This document shows positions 1 through 6,977 of a stretch of DNA of 22,870 nt, piece after piece. Both the position numbers and the translations under genes were made by a program. The stretch covers positions 1 through 22,870 of the forward strand of contig JBBRMT010000046.1 in NCBI GenBank assembly GCA_038230695.1, read 5' to 3'. Below the pieces are notes generated by a model. It saw nothing but the letters and a program-made list of their open reading frames with translations, searched no databases and was not told the DNA's origin. This DNA comes from QHBQ01 sp038230695. Its GTDB lineage: Bacteria > Chloroflexota > Chloroflexia > QHBQ01. Every line of letters starts with the position of its first letter. Within the stretch, counting starts at the first letter, position 1.

Positions 1-1094
1 ACCTGCTCCACCGAAACGGCGGATGTGTCGCCACCACCGTCCACGTAGCCAGCGGGGTACAGGCTATGCGCCACGGTTGGGGGTCCATATAGGCCATAGC
101 GCAGCACGCTGGTAGGGCCGAAGATGGCGACGGTGCGACAGCCGCAGGCCACCGCCAGATGGCTCACACCCGTATCGTTGCCCAGGTGAAGCGAGGATCG
201 CTGCAGCAGTGCGCCAGTTGCCGCCAGATCCAGTCTGCCCGCCAGATTGTGGATGCGGGCATCGCCCTGCTGCACAGTCGCGGCAAGCTGGCGGTCATCG
301 TCGCCCGCGCCGCCTAGCACGATAATGTTGGCTTGCTCGACCAGCCGCGCCGCGATGGCTGCAAAGCGTGGCACCGGCCATCGCTTTCTGGGCATGGTTG
401 CGCCGGGGTTGACTCCGCCGCCGGGGTGGATGGTGATGGTTGGCAGTGCGCGGTCGAGCGGCAGGGAGAGCAGTAGCGCGTCGGCAGCGGCCTGCGCTGC
501 TGCGGTGGGGTGGTATTCCAGGTGGGGGTTGGGAGGGATGGGCAGCCCGGCGGCGCGGGCAACATCGAGATAGATTTCCACCTCATGCTTTGCCACCTTG
601 CGGTCATCCACATCAGCAGCCGCGCTGAGGCCCAGGCCGCGATTACGACTGTTCAGCCCGGCGCGGTAGGGGATGCCCGATATGAGCGCCAGCAACGCCA
701 GCGCGGGCGAGCGATCGGGGATGAAGGCAGCGGCGAAATGCTTGCGCCGTAGACGCAACGCCATGCCCACCATCGCGCCAAACGGATAGTGGCTGGCCCC
801 CAGTTCGCCCGCGTCGAGCAACGCTTTGAGGCGTGGGTTGCCCAGCAACGCGGTCTGCGAGTGCTGCCCCACCAGCCAGCCGATGCGGGCCTGTGGCAAC
901 GTCTCGCTAATCGTCGCCAGCAGCGGGGTGGCGAACAGCACATCGCCGATGCAACAGGGCTTGATTATCAGCAAGCGGGCGGGGTTTGGCGGCAGCTTGC
1001 TGCGCCCCCGCCCGCGCAAAGCGAGATGCAGCGTTCCCGTCGCCGTGTCAACCAGCCGCTCTCGCCCGTCTTTTACTGTCCGGGAGGCGGACAA
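1..1094 (-). CDS. Glycosyltransferase family 9 (heptosyltransferase-like), C-terminus cut by window edge
   Basis: Predicted GT-B fold transferase of the ADP-heptose:LPS heptosyltransferase type, acting on the cytoplasmic face of the membrane in envelope glycan assembly; donor and acceptor cannot be read from sequence. Seen: the N-terminal phrase LLIIKPCCIGDVLFATPLL (the family's KxxxIGD), the mid-protein HPGGGVNPGATMPRKRWP, and the C-terminal NDTGVSHLAVACG followed by AIFGPTS, all hallmarks of GT9. There is no ATG before the first motif. I chose TTG at 1094-1092 because AGGAG lies 5 bases upstream and an in-frame stop lies just behind it; this gives roughly 40 extra residues before the first strand. 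The start overlaps the 3' end of the CPBP protease gene by 22 bases, so the two are translationally coupled. The gene runs off the left edge. Confidence 0.85.
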   Translation of the reverse strand, partial: MSASRTVKDGRERLVDTATGTLHLALRGRGRSKLPPNPARLLIIKPCCIGDVLFATPLLATISETLPQARIGWLVGQHSQTALLGNPRLKALLDAGELGASHYPFGAMVGMALRLRRKHFAAAFIPDRSPALALLALISGIPYRAGLNSRNRGLGLSAAADVDDRKVAKHEVEIYLDVARAAGLPIPPNPHLEYHPTAAAQAAADALLLSLPLDRALPTITIHPGGGVNPGATMPRKRWPVPRFAAIAARLVEQANIIVLGGAGDDDRQLAATVQQGDARIHNLAGRLDLAATGALLQRSSLHLGNDTGVSHLAVACGCRTVAIFGPTSVLRYGLYGPPTVAHSLYPAGYVDGGGDTSAVSVEQ

Positions 1095-2122
1095 TTAATC
1101 TCCTGCTGGATGTGATGAATCTGCGCCGAGGTGTCTGGTTGGGCGCAGATGATCCTCGCTCCTACTTCGCCAACCAGCAACGAGGCTACGAAAATCACAC
1201 TTATGACGGTGAGCAGGGCCATCTCGGCGAAGCTGAATCTGCCCTTGGCGATACTGTTATCTACTGGCGCAACGTATGGAGGCTCGATCTCCTTGCTAGT
1301 CGCCCGCGTAAGTCGCCCAATGTAGTATAGCACTCCAATAAGTAGCGGGGTGGTCACGATTGCAAGGGGTACTAGCCAGCCCAAATCCTCGAAATTATCC
1401 GGTAGCGTTCCGAAATAATTTAGCACGATTATCGTTGCGGTTACCGCGTTGAACATGGAGTGGCAAACAATCGAGTTGTAGATGCTATTAGTCTTGAACA
1501 CTACATAGGCCAGCACTCCACCCAGCATTGAGGTGAACAGCAGCGAATACAGACCGAGGTGGAAGATAGCAAAGAAGATGCCGATGTAAACGACCGTCGG
1601 CCACAAACCTTGCCGCTCAAAAGCCCGTTGCATCACCCCGCGATTTAGCAACTCCTCGCATATGCCTGGCACAATGGTCAGCACTACCAGATAGGATATT
1701 GCCTCCCAGCCACTGCTGGGGGTTGGCACCAGATTGGGTAGCGGTCCGATATTTCTCAACACCTTTTCGGTGACGTAGCCAAGCACCTCGGCCAGCGGCC
1801 AGGCCAGCAACGCCACCACCACGCTGAGGAGCAACATCTGCGGAGTGGTGGGATTGAGGTGCAAGGTGGCCCGCAGGTCGAACTTGCCGATCTGAATGAA
1901 GGCTAGCACTGGCACCAAGATGAACAGGACTTCACCCACTGTCACCGCGATGGGGAATGGCAGATTGAACAGGGAAACTACCGACTGCCCAATCACATTC
2001 AGCACCAGCACCGAGACAAACAGGAGGTACGCCTGGGCGCGGGTGGGATGGCGGGTGGGGCCGGTCTCGACGGCGGGCGCAGTGGGGATGTCGTAGGGTT
2101 TCATCTGGGTGGCATCGTACAT
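1073..2122 (-). CDS. CPBP (CAAX/bacteriocin-processing) family intramembrane metalloprotease
   Basis: A 349-residue polytopic membrane protein with about eight hydrophobic segments after a polar N-terminus of about 30 residues. The three signature motifs of CPBP (Abi/Rce1-type) glutamic proteases are present: E156-E157-x3-R161 (EELLNR), F184-x3-H188 (FAIFH) and H221-x3-N225 (HSMFN), within membrane segments. Family members cleave membrane or prenylated proteins or process peptides; the substrate here is unknown. The ATG at 2122 starts 2 bases after the fabZ stop, and its ribosome site (AGGAG) lies in the final fabZ codons. A C-terminal membrane segment (VISVIFVASLLVGEVGA) is followed by a polar tail of about 30 residues, overlapped by the start of the GT9 gene. 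The operon context suggests an envelope role, which is inference. Confidence 0.9.
   Translation of the reverse strand: MYDATQMKPYDIPTAPAVETGPTRHPTRAQAYLLFVSVLVLNVIGQSVVSLFNLPFPIAVTVGEVLFILVPVLAFIQIGKFDLRATLHLNPTTPQMLLLSVVVALLAWPLAEVLGYVTEKVLRNIGPLPNLVPTPSSGWEAISYLVVLTIVPGICEELLNRGVMQRAFERQGLWPTVVYIGIFFAIFHLGLYSLLFTSMLGGVLAYVVFKTNSIYNSIVCHSMFNAVTATIIVLNYFGTLPDNFEDLGWLVPLAIVTTPLLIGVLYYIGRLTRATSKEIEPPYVAPVDNSIAKGRFSFAEMALLTVISVIFVASLLVGEVGARIICAQPDTSAQIHHIQQEINCPPPGQ
1100..1104 (-). promoter_or_regulatory. Shine-Dalgarno fixing the TTG start of the GT9 gene
   Basis: AGGAG on the minus strand, 5 bases before TTG 1094. It lies within the last codons of the upstream CPBP protease gene. No ATG or GTG occurs between it and the first conserved GT9 motif, so it decides the start. 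Confidence 0.6.
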
Positions 2123-2124
2123 AG

Positions 2125-2586
2125 TTATTTCTTCTCCTGGGCCGCCGCGCCTATCTTTATATCGGTAAGCGCAAACATCAAATCGGCGCGGGCGGCTAGC
2201 TGGCCGTCTACGGTTGCTTCGGCGCTGGCGGTGCCGAGCGGCATCCGCAGTTTGGTAATCTTGACCTCAAGGCGCAGCAGATCGCCGGGGCGCACCTGGC
2301 GCTTGAAGCGCACGTTGTCCAGCCCGGCAAACACCCCCAGCTTGCCCTGATACTCCGGCATCACCTGCACGCAGATGGCGGCAACCTGGGCCAGCGCCTC
2401 CAGGATCAACACGCCAGGCATCAGCGGGTAGTCGGGGAAGTGGCCCTGGAAGAACGGCTCGTTGCCGCTCACCGCCTTGAGGCCCACCGCCATCTGCCCC
2501 GGCTCGCACTCGATGATCCGATCCACCAGCAAAAAGGGGAAGCGGTGCGGGATAGTGCGCTTGATTGCATCAATGTCCAGTTCCAT
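2125..2586 (-). CDS. fabZ: 3-hydroxyacyl-[acyl-carrier-protein] dehydratase FabZ
   Basis: Dehydrates 3-hydroxyacyl-ACP to trans-2-enoyl-ACP in type II fatty acid synthesis, in the cytoplasm. The 153-residue hot-dog fold protein has the catalytic pair: H49 in GHFPDYPLMPGV and E63 in LILEALAQ. It opens with the typical MELDIDAIKRTIPHRFPFLL. An upstream ATG at 2622 in the same frame would add 12 arginine-rich residues absent from the family. ATG 2586 is preferred because GGAG lies 7 bases before it and the family N-terminus begins there. This start overlaps the end of the O-antigen ligase gene by 17 bases. Fatty-acid genes are usually clustered with other fab or lpx genes; here fabZ sits alone among glycan and membrane genes, perhaps serving lipid-anchor supply (inference). 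Confidence 0.95.
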   Translation of the reverse strand: MELDIDAIKRTIPHRFPFLLVDRIIECEPGQMAVGLKAVSGNEPFFQGHFPDYPLMPGVLILEALAQVAAICVQVMPEYQGKLGVFAGLDNVRFKRQVRPGDLLRLEVKITKLRMPLGTASAEATVDGQLAARADLMFALTDIKIGAAAQEKK

Positions 2587-4207
2587 TAGCCTGCTCCTTC
2601 TCCCCCGCCGCCTGCTCGTCAATCAGTCGCGCCGCAACCACCGCCAGCGCGGCGAATAGCCAGAACAGCATCGCCATATGGGGGAACTCGATATTGAAAA
2701 AGTAGTGATCCAGCACGCCGACTACCAACGCACCCGCCACCGCCGCCATCAGGCCCAGCAGCGTAGTGCTGAGTGCTGAGTGCTGAGTGCTGAGTGCTGA
2801 GTTGCCCCCTCCCCGATCATATGGAAGGGTTGGGGAGGGGTGCGAATCGCGCCGCACCGGCCCACCCCCAGTCCATCCCGATGGGAGGTGAGACAATCTA
2901 GCCCCTCCCCCAATGGGGGAGGATGGGAGAGGGTGAGCGGCGGGAGTTTGCCGCACGCGGGGCAGTACGTAGGCGAAGAATGAGAACATCACGAAGCCGA
3001 AGCCCGCCAACCCGATAAGCCCCATCCGCTCGGCGATGGTCAGGTAGACGCTGCTCACGCCGGTGGTCAGGTCTAGCTCGAAGCCGCCCGCCGTACCGAA
3101 GCCGACCCCGAACCAGGGATACTTCTGGATGATGGCGAAGGCGTTGGCGTATTCGTTGAGCCGCATAAGGGTGGCCGGGTCTTGCAGGGCGAAACCGGCC
3201 AGCAGGCGGGATAGATAGCCGCTACCCAGCCCCAGCCCTAGCACCGTCACTGCGCCCGCCGCACCGTAGACAAACAGGCGACGATAGCGCAGCAGCGCTA
3301 TGATGCCAGCTGCTGCCGCCGCGCCCAGCCAGGCGGAGCGCGATTGAGTAAGGATTAGGGCCGCGCCGCTGGCCGCCACCGTCCCCCAGCTGATCCAGCG
3401 CGGCAGGCCGACGCTCTCCTCGCGCTTCGCCAATGCCTGGGCCAGCGCAAGAACGAAAACCAGCACCAACATCCCGGCAAAGCTGTTGGGGTCAACCGAG
3501 GTGCCGGTTGCCCGCACCGCCAACGCCGGATTGGCTTCGAGGTGACGGATCACGTCGGTGGTGGGGTAGCCAACCACCGCCAGCTTGAGCAGGATGCTTT
3601 CAGCGCGGTCGCCCACCGCCCACAGGCCAATGCCGATTATTGCCGCCAATCCGCCCGCGACCACCAGCCAGCGCACCAGCCGTCGCAGCATCGGCCCATC
3701 TACCAGGGTGGTGACGGCATAGAACAGCACGAAGCCGAGCGCCATGCGGAAATAGTTGTGGGCAATGTCGGCGCTGAAGTCGCGGGCGATGCCCAGGATG
3801 AAGGCGAACAGGCTGAGACCGATGAACAGCAGCAGCGGCGCGTGTACCGGCGACACGTTCAGCGGCTTGCCCTTCAATAGTTGACCCAGCCAGACGGCAA
3901 TCAACAGCAGCTCGCTCACTTCCAGGAATGCGGGGGTAATTACCAGCTTGACCGGCACGACCGCAAATGGCAGCAGCACAGCGATCAAAGCCGCCCCCAC
4001 CACCAGCCGCTCCGCGCTACTTAGCAGCACAGCCAGGGTTAGCAGTCCGGTAATGGCGGCAAAGGGGATGAGCGGATTGCCCAGCGTAACCGCCAGCCCG
4101 CCCGCCAGGCCCAGCCCTACTGCTGCGCCCAGCGCGAGCAGCGGCAGCCAACTGCGCGAATTGGCGGGCGCAAGGCTGTCATATTCGGTTCGCTGCAAGG
4201 TTGCCAT
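2570..4207 (-). CDS. O-antigen ligase / Wzy-like polymerase family membrane protein
   Basis: Large integral membrane protein (545 residues from ATG 4207) with about twelve hydrophobic segments and the Wzy_C/O-antigen ligase pattern: a large loop containing ILTQSRSAWLG and later YPWFGVGFGTAGG before the last membrane helices. Family members transfer or polymerise lipid-linked glycans at the outer membrane face; the glycan here is unknown. ATG 4207 was chosen over the longer frame starting at 4273 because a promoter lies between them and the extension (MPMLGGIAP...) looks non-coding. No Shine-Dalgarno precedes ATG 4207, suggesting a leaderless message. Residues about 421-480, between two membrane helices, are translated from inserted DNA repeats (2765-2945) and include a heptapeptide repeat SALSTQH; most family members would lack this segment. 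First gene of the operon with fabZ, the CPBP protease and GT9. Confidence 0.85.
   Translation of the reverse strand: MATLQRTEYDSLAPANSRSWLPLLALGAAVGLGLAGGLAVTLGNPLIPFAAITGLLTLAVLLSSAERLVVGAALIAVLLPFAVVPVKLVITPAFLEVSELLLIAVWLGQLLKGKPLNVSPVHAPLLLFIGLSLFAFILGIARDFSADIAHNYFRMALGFVLFYAVTTLVDGPMLRRLVRWLVVAGGLAAIIGIGLWAVGDRAESILLKLAVVGYPTTDVIRHLEANPALAVRATGTSVDPNSFAGMLVLVFVLALAQALAKREESVGLPRWISWGTVAASGAALILTQSRSAWLGAAAAAGIIALLRYRRLFVYGAAGAVTVLGLGLGSGYLSRLLAGFALQDPATLMRLNEYANAFAIIQKYPWFGVGFGTAGGFELDLTTGVSSVYLTIAERMGLIGLAGFGFVMFSFFAYVLPRVRQTPAAHPLPSSPIGGGARLSHLPSGWTGGGPVRRDSHPSPTLPYDRGGGNSALSTQHSALSTTLLGLMAAVAGALVVGVLDHYFFNIEFPHMAMLFWLFAALAVVAARLIDEQAAGEKEQANGTGH
2765..2802. repeat. Heptamer tandem repeat AGTGCTG x5 plus partial copy
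   Basis: Five exact head-to-tail copies of AGTGCTG (2765-2799) followed by AGT. Three units make 21 bases, so on the minus strand they translate as a heptapeptide repeat inside the O-antigen ligase gene. Resembles the short tandem repeats scattered in cyanobacterial and Chloroflexota genomes. Confidence 0.95.
2805..2841. repeat. GC-rich palindromic repeat, family A copy 1 (inside a gene)
   Basis: CCCCTCCCC (2806-2814) pairs perfectly with GGGGAGGGG (2832-2840) around a 17-base centre. Same general form as the family A copies at 2902, 7661, 11779, 13764 and 22110. It lies in frame within the O-antigen ligase gene. Confidence 0.75.
2902..2936. repeat. GC-rich palindromic repeat, family A copy 2 (inside a gene)
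   Basis: CCTCCCCC (2904-2911), AAT loop, GGGGGAGG (2915-2922), then the family's G-rich tail (ATGGGAGAGGGTGAG). Lies in frame within the O-antigen ligase gene, 60 bases from copy 1. Confidence 0.8.
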
Positions 4208-4216
4208 ATCATAGTT

Positions 4217-4246
4217 ATTATACCCGTTCAGTATTAAAGCTGGCAA
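4217..4246 (-). promoter_or_regulatory. Promoter of the O-antigen ligase-fabZ-CPBP-GT9 operon
   Basis: Minus-strand TTGCCA (4241-4246), 18-base spacer, TATAAT (4217-4222). The expected start point (about 4209-4210) is only a few bases before ATG 4207 and no ribosome site is visible, so the mRNA is probably leaderless. It is back to back with the marR promoter. Confidence 0.75.
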
Positions 4247-4299
4247 GGGTGCGATTCCACCCAACATTGGCACTCAGACTAAAGATGTATGCACAACCC

Positions 4300-4328
4300 T
4301 TGACACTGCAACGAATATTTAATATAAT
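4300..4328 (+). promoter_or_regulatory. Consensus sigma70-type promoter of the marR-MFS operon
   Basis: TTGACA (4300-4305), exactly 17 bases, TATAAT (4323-4328): a full match to the housekeeping consensus. Such a strong promoter in front of a MarR-type gene fits an operon kept off by its own repressor. Confidence 0.9.
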
Positions 4329-4340
4329 GTGCCTTACAAT

Positions 4341-4362
4341 CGTTGATACAGCAACGGTTGCT
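4341..4362. promoter_or_regulatory. Overlapping palindromes, candidate MarR operator
   Basis: CGTTG-N6-CAACG (4341-4356) overlaps the perfect 13-base palindrome AGCAAC-G-GTTGCT (4350-4362), giving three alternating half-sites just downstream of the predicted start point (about 4335). The position suits repression of the operon by the regulator encoded next to it; that binding is inference. Confidence 0.55.
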
Positions 4363-4410
4363 AAGACAAGGGTATAGCGCAGTGACGCGCCAGGACAAGA
4401 GGTGCAGGAT

Positions 4411-4992
4411 ATGATTACAGAAGCCAGAGAGCCACAGGAAGGCATCAAACGACTCAGCGAGGTGTTTAGCGTAGAAGATGACCCCAGCGGCGCGAGCGGA
4501 CCGGGCGGCGATAACCTGATCAGCGAGATGGGTCGGATGATGCAGATCTTTCATCGCGCCTTTTACAGCCTGACCGGCATGAGCGGGGCGCAATGGCGGA
4601 TGATTTCGCTGCTGGCCCGCGAGGAGACCATGACCGAGCAGGCCATCCATGAGCGCATCGTGCAGGAGACTCATAAGTTTGTGGCCGGGGTTAGCCAGCG
4701 CAAGATTCAGGCGCTGCTGGGCGTGGATGCGGCGGGCATCACCCGTGTTGCCAAGCAGCTAGAGCAGGATGGCTATATTAGGCGGGAAACCGCCCCTCAA
4801 GACAATCGCTTCACCCTCATCTACCTGACCGATGCGGGCCGCCAGTTGTACGACGAGGTGCAACACAAGGTGCTGGAACTTTGGCAGCAGGCGTTTGTTG
4901 GCATCAGTCACGAAGAGGTGCTGCAATTGCGGGCCAACCTGCGCCAACTGGCCGATAACCTTTCGGAAATAGTCGAAGCCGACACAGAGTAG
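4411..4992 (+). CDS. MarR-family winged-helix transcriptional regulator
   Basis: A 193-residue cytoplasmic DNA-binding protein, predicted to dimerise and repress its own operon until a ligand binds. Seen: a helix ending in QIFHRAFYSLTGMSGAQWR, then the winged helix with GVDAAGITRVAKQLEQDGYIRR as recognition region and the wing D-N-R-FTLIYLTDAG (the family's DxRxxxxxLTxxG), then a long C-terminal dimerisation helix. A stretch of about 20 residues between the first helices and the recognition helix (ERIVQETHKFVAGVSQRKIQ) is longer than usual, and the first 35 residues are acidic and probably disordered. ATG 4411 has AGAGG 8 bases upstream; GTG 4402 (three residues longer) is an alternative. The MFS gene follows after 23 bases, so the exported compound may be the ligand. 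Confidence 0.85.
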   Translation: MITEAREPQEGIKRLSEVFSVEDDPSGASGPGGDNLISEMGRMMQIFHRAFYSLTGMSGAQWRMISLLAREETMTEQAIHERIVQETHKFVAGVSQRKIQALLGVDAAGITRVAKQLEQDGYIRRETAPQDNRFTLIYLTDAGRQLYDEVQHKVLELWQQAFVGISHEEVLQLRANLRQLADNLSEIVEADTE

Positions 4993-5015
4993 TAATAACA
5001 AGGAGATACAATAAA

Positions 5016-6839
5016 ATGGCAACCACCGAACAAGAAGTGAACAAGTTGGAGCAGGAGCAAGCGCAGCAGTCCGGTACTCAGGTGCAGGACTACGTTGGCA
5101 CGGAGATGAATGCTGCCAGCCCGGAGCTACCGAAGGAAGCATTGCAGCAGAATGATGCGCCTAACGAGACGCGGCTGCAAGGGCGGGCGCTATACGCCGT
5201 AATCGGCGGCCTGATGCTTTCGATGCTGGTTTCCGCCCTCGACCAGACTATTGTCGGCACCGCGATGCCGCGAATCATCACCGAACTGAAGGGGTTTGAC
5301 CTGGTTTCGTGGGTGACAACCGCCTACCTGCTTACCTCTACCGCCAGCATCCCTATCATGGGTAAGCTGTCCGACATCTTTGGCCGCAAGTATATCCTGA
5401 TGAGCGGTATCGCCATCTTTACTATCGGCTCGGCTCTTTGCGGCACCTCGCAGGACATCAACCAGCTAATCTACTATCGCGCCCTGCAAGGTGTCGGCTC
5501 AGGTGCGCTTATGGCGGTTATCTTCACCGTTATCGGCGACATCTTTACCCCCCAGGAGCGGGCCAAATGGCAGGGTCTGTTCTTTGGGATGTTCGGTATC
5601 GCCAGCGTAGTTGGCCCCAGCGTGGGCGGCTGGATTACCGATAACCCCGGCTGGCGCTGGGTCTTCTACGTCAACATCCCGCTGGAGATACTCTCGTTCA
5701 TCGGTATTTACTTCGTGATGCCTGCTGCTCTGGGCCGCACCCGCAAGGTTGGCGGCAGATTGCTCGACGAGTTTAAGCGGATTGACTTTGGCGGCTCGTT
5801 CTTCTCGCTAGTCTTCATCGTACCACTGCTGCTTGGCCTCGTCTGGGGTGGGCAAACCTACCCGTGGGGTTCCTGGCAGGTGCTGACTGCATTTGGCCTC
5901 GCGCTGGCGGGACTGGCGGCCTTCATATTCATCGAAACCCGCGCCGCCGAGCCGATTTTGCCGCTCAGTCTGTTCAAGAACGACATCTACACCGTCTCCT
6001 CAGTCCTCGGCCTGTTGGGTGGCGCGGCGATGTTCGGCCTGATCCTATACAGCCCCTGGTTTGTGCAGGGTGTGATTGGCGATAGCGCCACCGCCAGCGG
6101 CGCAATCCTCACTCCGCTGATGCTGGCCCTGGTGTTCGGCAGCATTGCCGTTGGGCAAATTGTCGCCCGCACCGGCAAGTACAAGATGTTCGTGGTTTCT
6201 GGTACCATCATCCTGATTATCGGCGCTTTCCTGCTAGCGGGAATGGGGGTTGGCACCGATGAAGGCACTGTTACCCGCAACATCATCGTCATCGGCCTGG
6301 GCATCGGCCTGTTCAGCCCCATCGTCAACCTGGCGGCGCAGAACTCGCTGCCGATGAACCGCCTCGCCACCGGCACAGCGGGGATAACCTTCCTCCGCAG
6401 CATCGGCCAGACCCTCGGCGCGGCCATCATCGGCACCCTGGTGACCAGCACCTTCACCAGCGGTTTGCATCAGGCTATTTCGCAAGATACCATCAACAAG
6501 GTGCAGCAAGGGGTAGCACCCATCGCCGCCCGCGTTGGTCAAACTCCGGCGCAACTAACCGATAGCATCTTCAGCGTGCGCTCGTTGACCGACCCGACCT
6601 TCCGCACGGTCAGTCATCAGGCGCTCACCAAAATCCTGGGTCAGGCTGGTGGTGATGCGGTGTTCGGCCAACTGGTCTCCGCGCTGCAAGTGGCAATCCA
6701 GTACGCCTATGATGCCAGCATTGTGATTGGCATTGGCCTGCTAATCGCTGCGCTGTTCCTGCGCGAAGCTCCGCTACGCCGCCGCACCCCTGATGTAAAG
6801 CAAGAGGCCATCGCGCCAGCCGCCGAGCCTGCGTTCTAG
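5016..6839 (+). CDS. MFS exporter, DHA2 (EmrB/QacA-type, 14-TM) family
   Basis: Proton-driven drug or metabolite exporter of the inner membrane, 607 residues. Seen: LDQTIVGTAMPRI in TM1 (D76, the DHA2 signature), motif A GKLSDIFGRK after TM2, motif C-type GPSVGGW in TM5, and about 14 hydrophobic segments. A hydrophilic, Gln/Glu-rich N-terminal extension of about 55 residues precedes TM1, and a large loop before the last helix (QDTINKVQQG to GGDAVFGQL) is probably extracytoplasmic. ATG 5016 has AGGAG at 5001-5005. It is co-transcribed with the MarR regulator 23 bases upstream, the classic emrR/mexR-like arrangement, and a strong terminator closes the unit. The substrate cannot be read from sequence. 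Confidence 0.9.
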   Translation: MATTEQEVNKLEQEQAQQSGTQVQDYVGTEMNAASPELPKEALQQNDAPNETRLQGRALYAVIGGLMLSMLVSALDQTIVGTAMPRIITELKGFDLVSWVTTAYLLTSTASIPIMGKLSDIFGRKYILMSGIAIFTIGSALCGTSQDINQLIYYRALQGVGSGALMAVIFTVIGDIFTPQERAKWQGLFFGMFGIASVVGPSVGGWITDNPGWRWVFYVNIPLEILSFIGIYFVMPAALGRTRKVGGRLLDEFKRIDFGGSFFSLVFIVPLLLGLVWGGQTYPWGSWQVLTAFGLALAGLAAFIFIETRAAEPILPLSLFKNDIYTVSSVLGLLGGAAMFGLILYSPWFVQGVIGDSATASGAILTPLMLALVFGSIAVGQIVARTGKYKMFVVSGTIILIIGAFLLAGMGVGTDEGTVTRNIIVIGLGIGLFSPIVNLAAQNSLPMNRLATGTAGITFLRSIGQTLGAAIIGTLVTSTFTSGLHQAISQDTINKVQQGVAPIAARVGQTPAQLTDSIFSVRSLTDPTFRTVSHQALTKILGQAGGDAVFGQLVSALQVAIQYAYDASIVIGIGLLIAALFLREAPLRRRTPDVKQEAIAPAAEPAF

Positions 6840-6881
6840 GTAAGGCAGAAGGTAGATAGTAGAATGTAGAATTAAGGACAG

Positions 6882-6915
6882 GTCGCCGTTGGCAGTACGC
6901 CAGCGGCGGCTTTTT
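6882..6915 (+). terminator. Rho-independent terminator after the MFS gene
   Basis: Twelve-base stem (6882-6893 with 6899-6910, two G-U pairs), loop AGTAC, then TTTTT at 6911-6915. It lies 43 bases after the MFS stop codon. Confidence 0.9.
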
Positions 6916-6949
6916 CCGTGTTTTCCATGTCTTTTTCCGTGTCTTCCGT
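6911..6949. repeat. Short T-rich direct repeats (TTTTTCCGTG)
   Basis: TTTTTCCGTG occurs at 6911 and again from about 6931, with the variants TTTTCCATG and TCTTCCGTG between and after. The preceding stretch 6847-6870 also contains loosely repeated GTAGA units. No gene seen in 6840-6977. Confidence 0.6.
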
Positions 6950-6977
6950 GATGCTAACCACTTCGCCTCCCTCACGG

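Noticed and set aside
2765..2802. Heptamer array considered as a CRISPR fragment
   Set aside because: Units are 7 bases, directly adjacent with no spacers, and no cas genes are present.
4279..4674. 131-codon minus-strand frame over the marR promoter
   Set aside because: Covers promoter, operator candidate and the antisense of marR; not protein-like.
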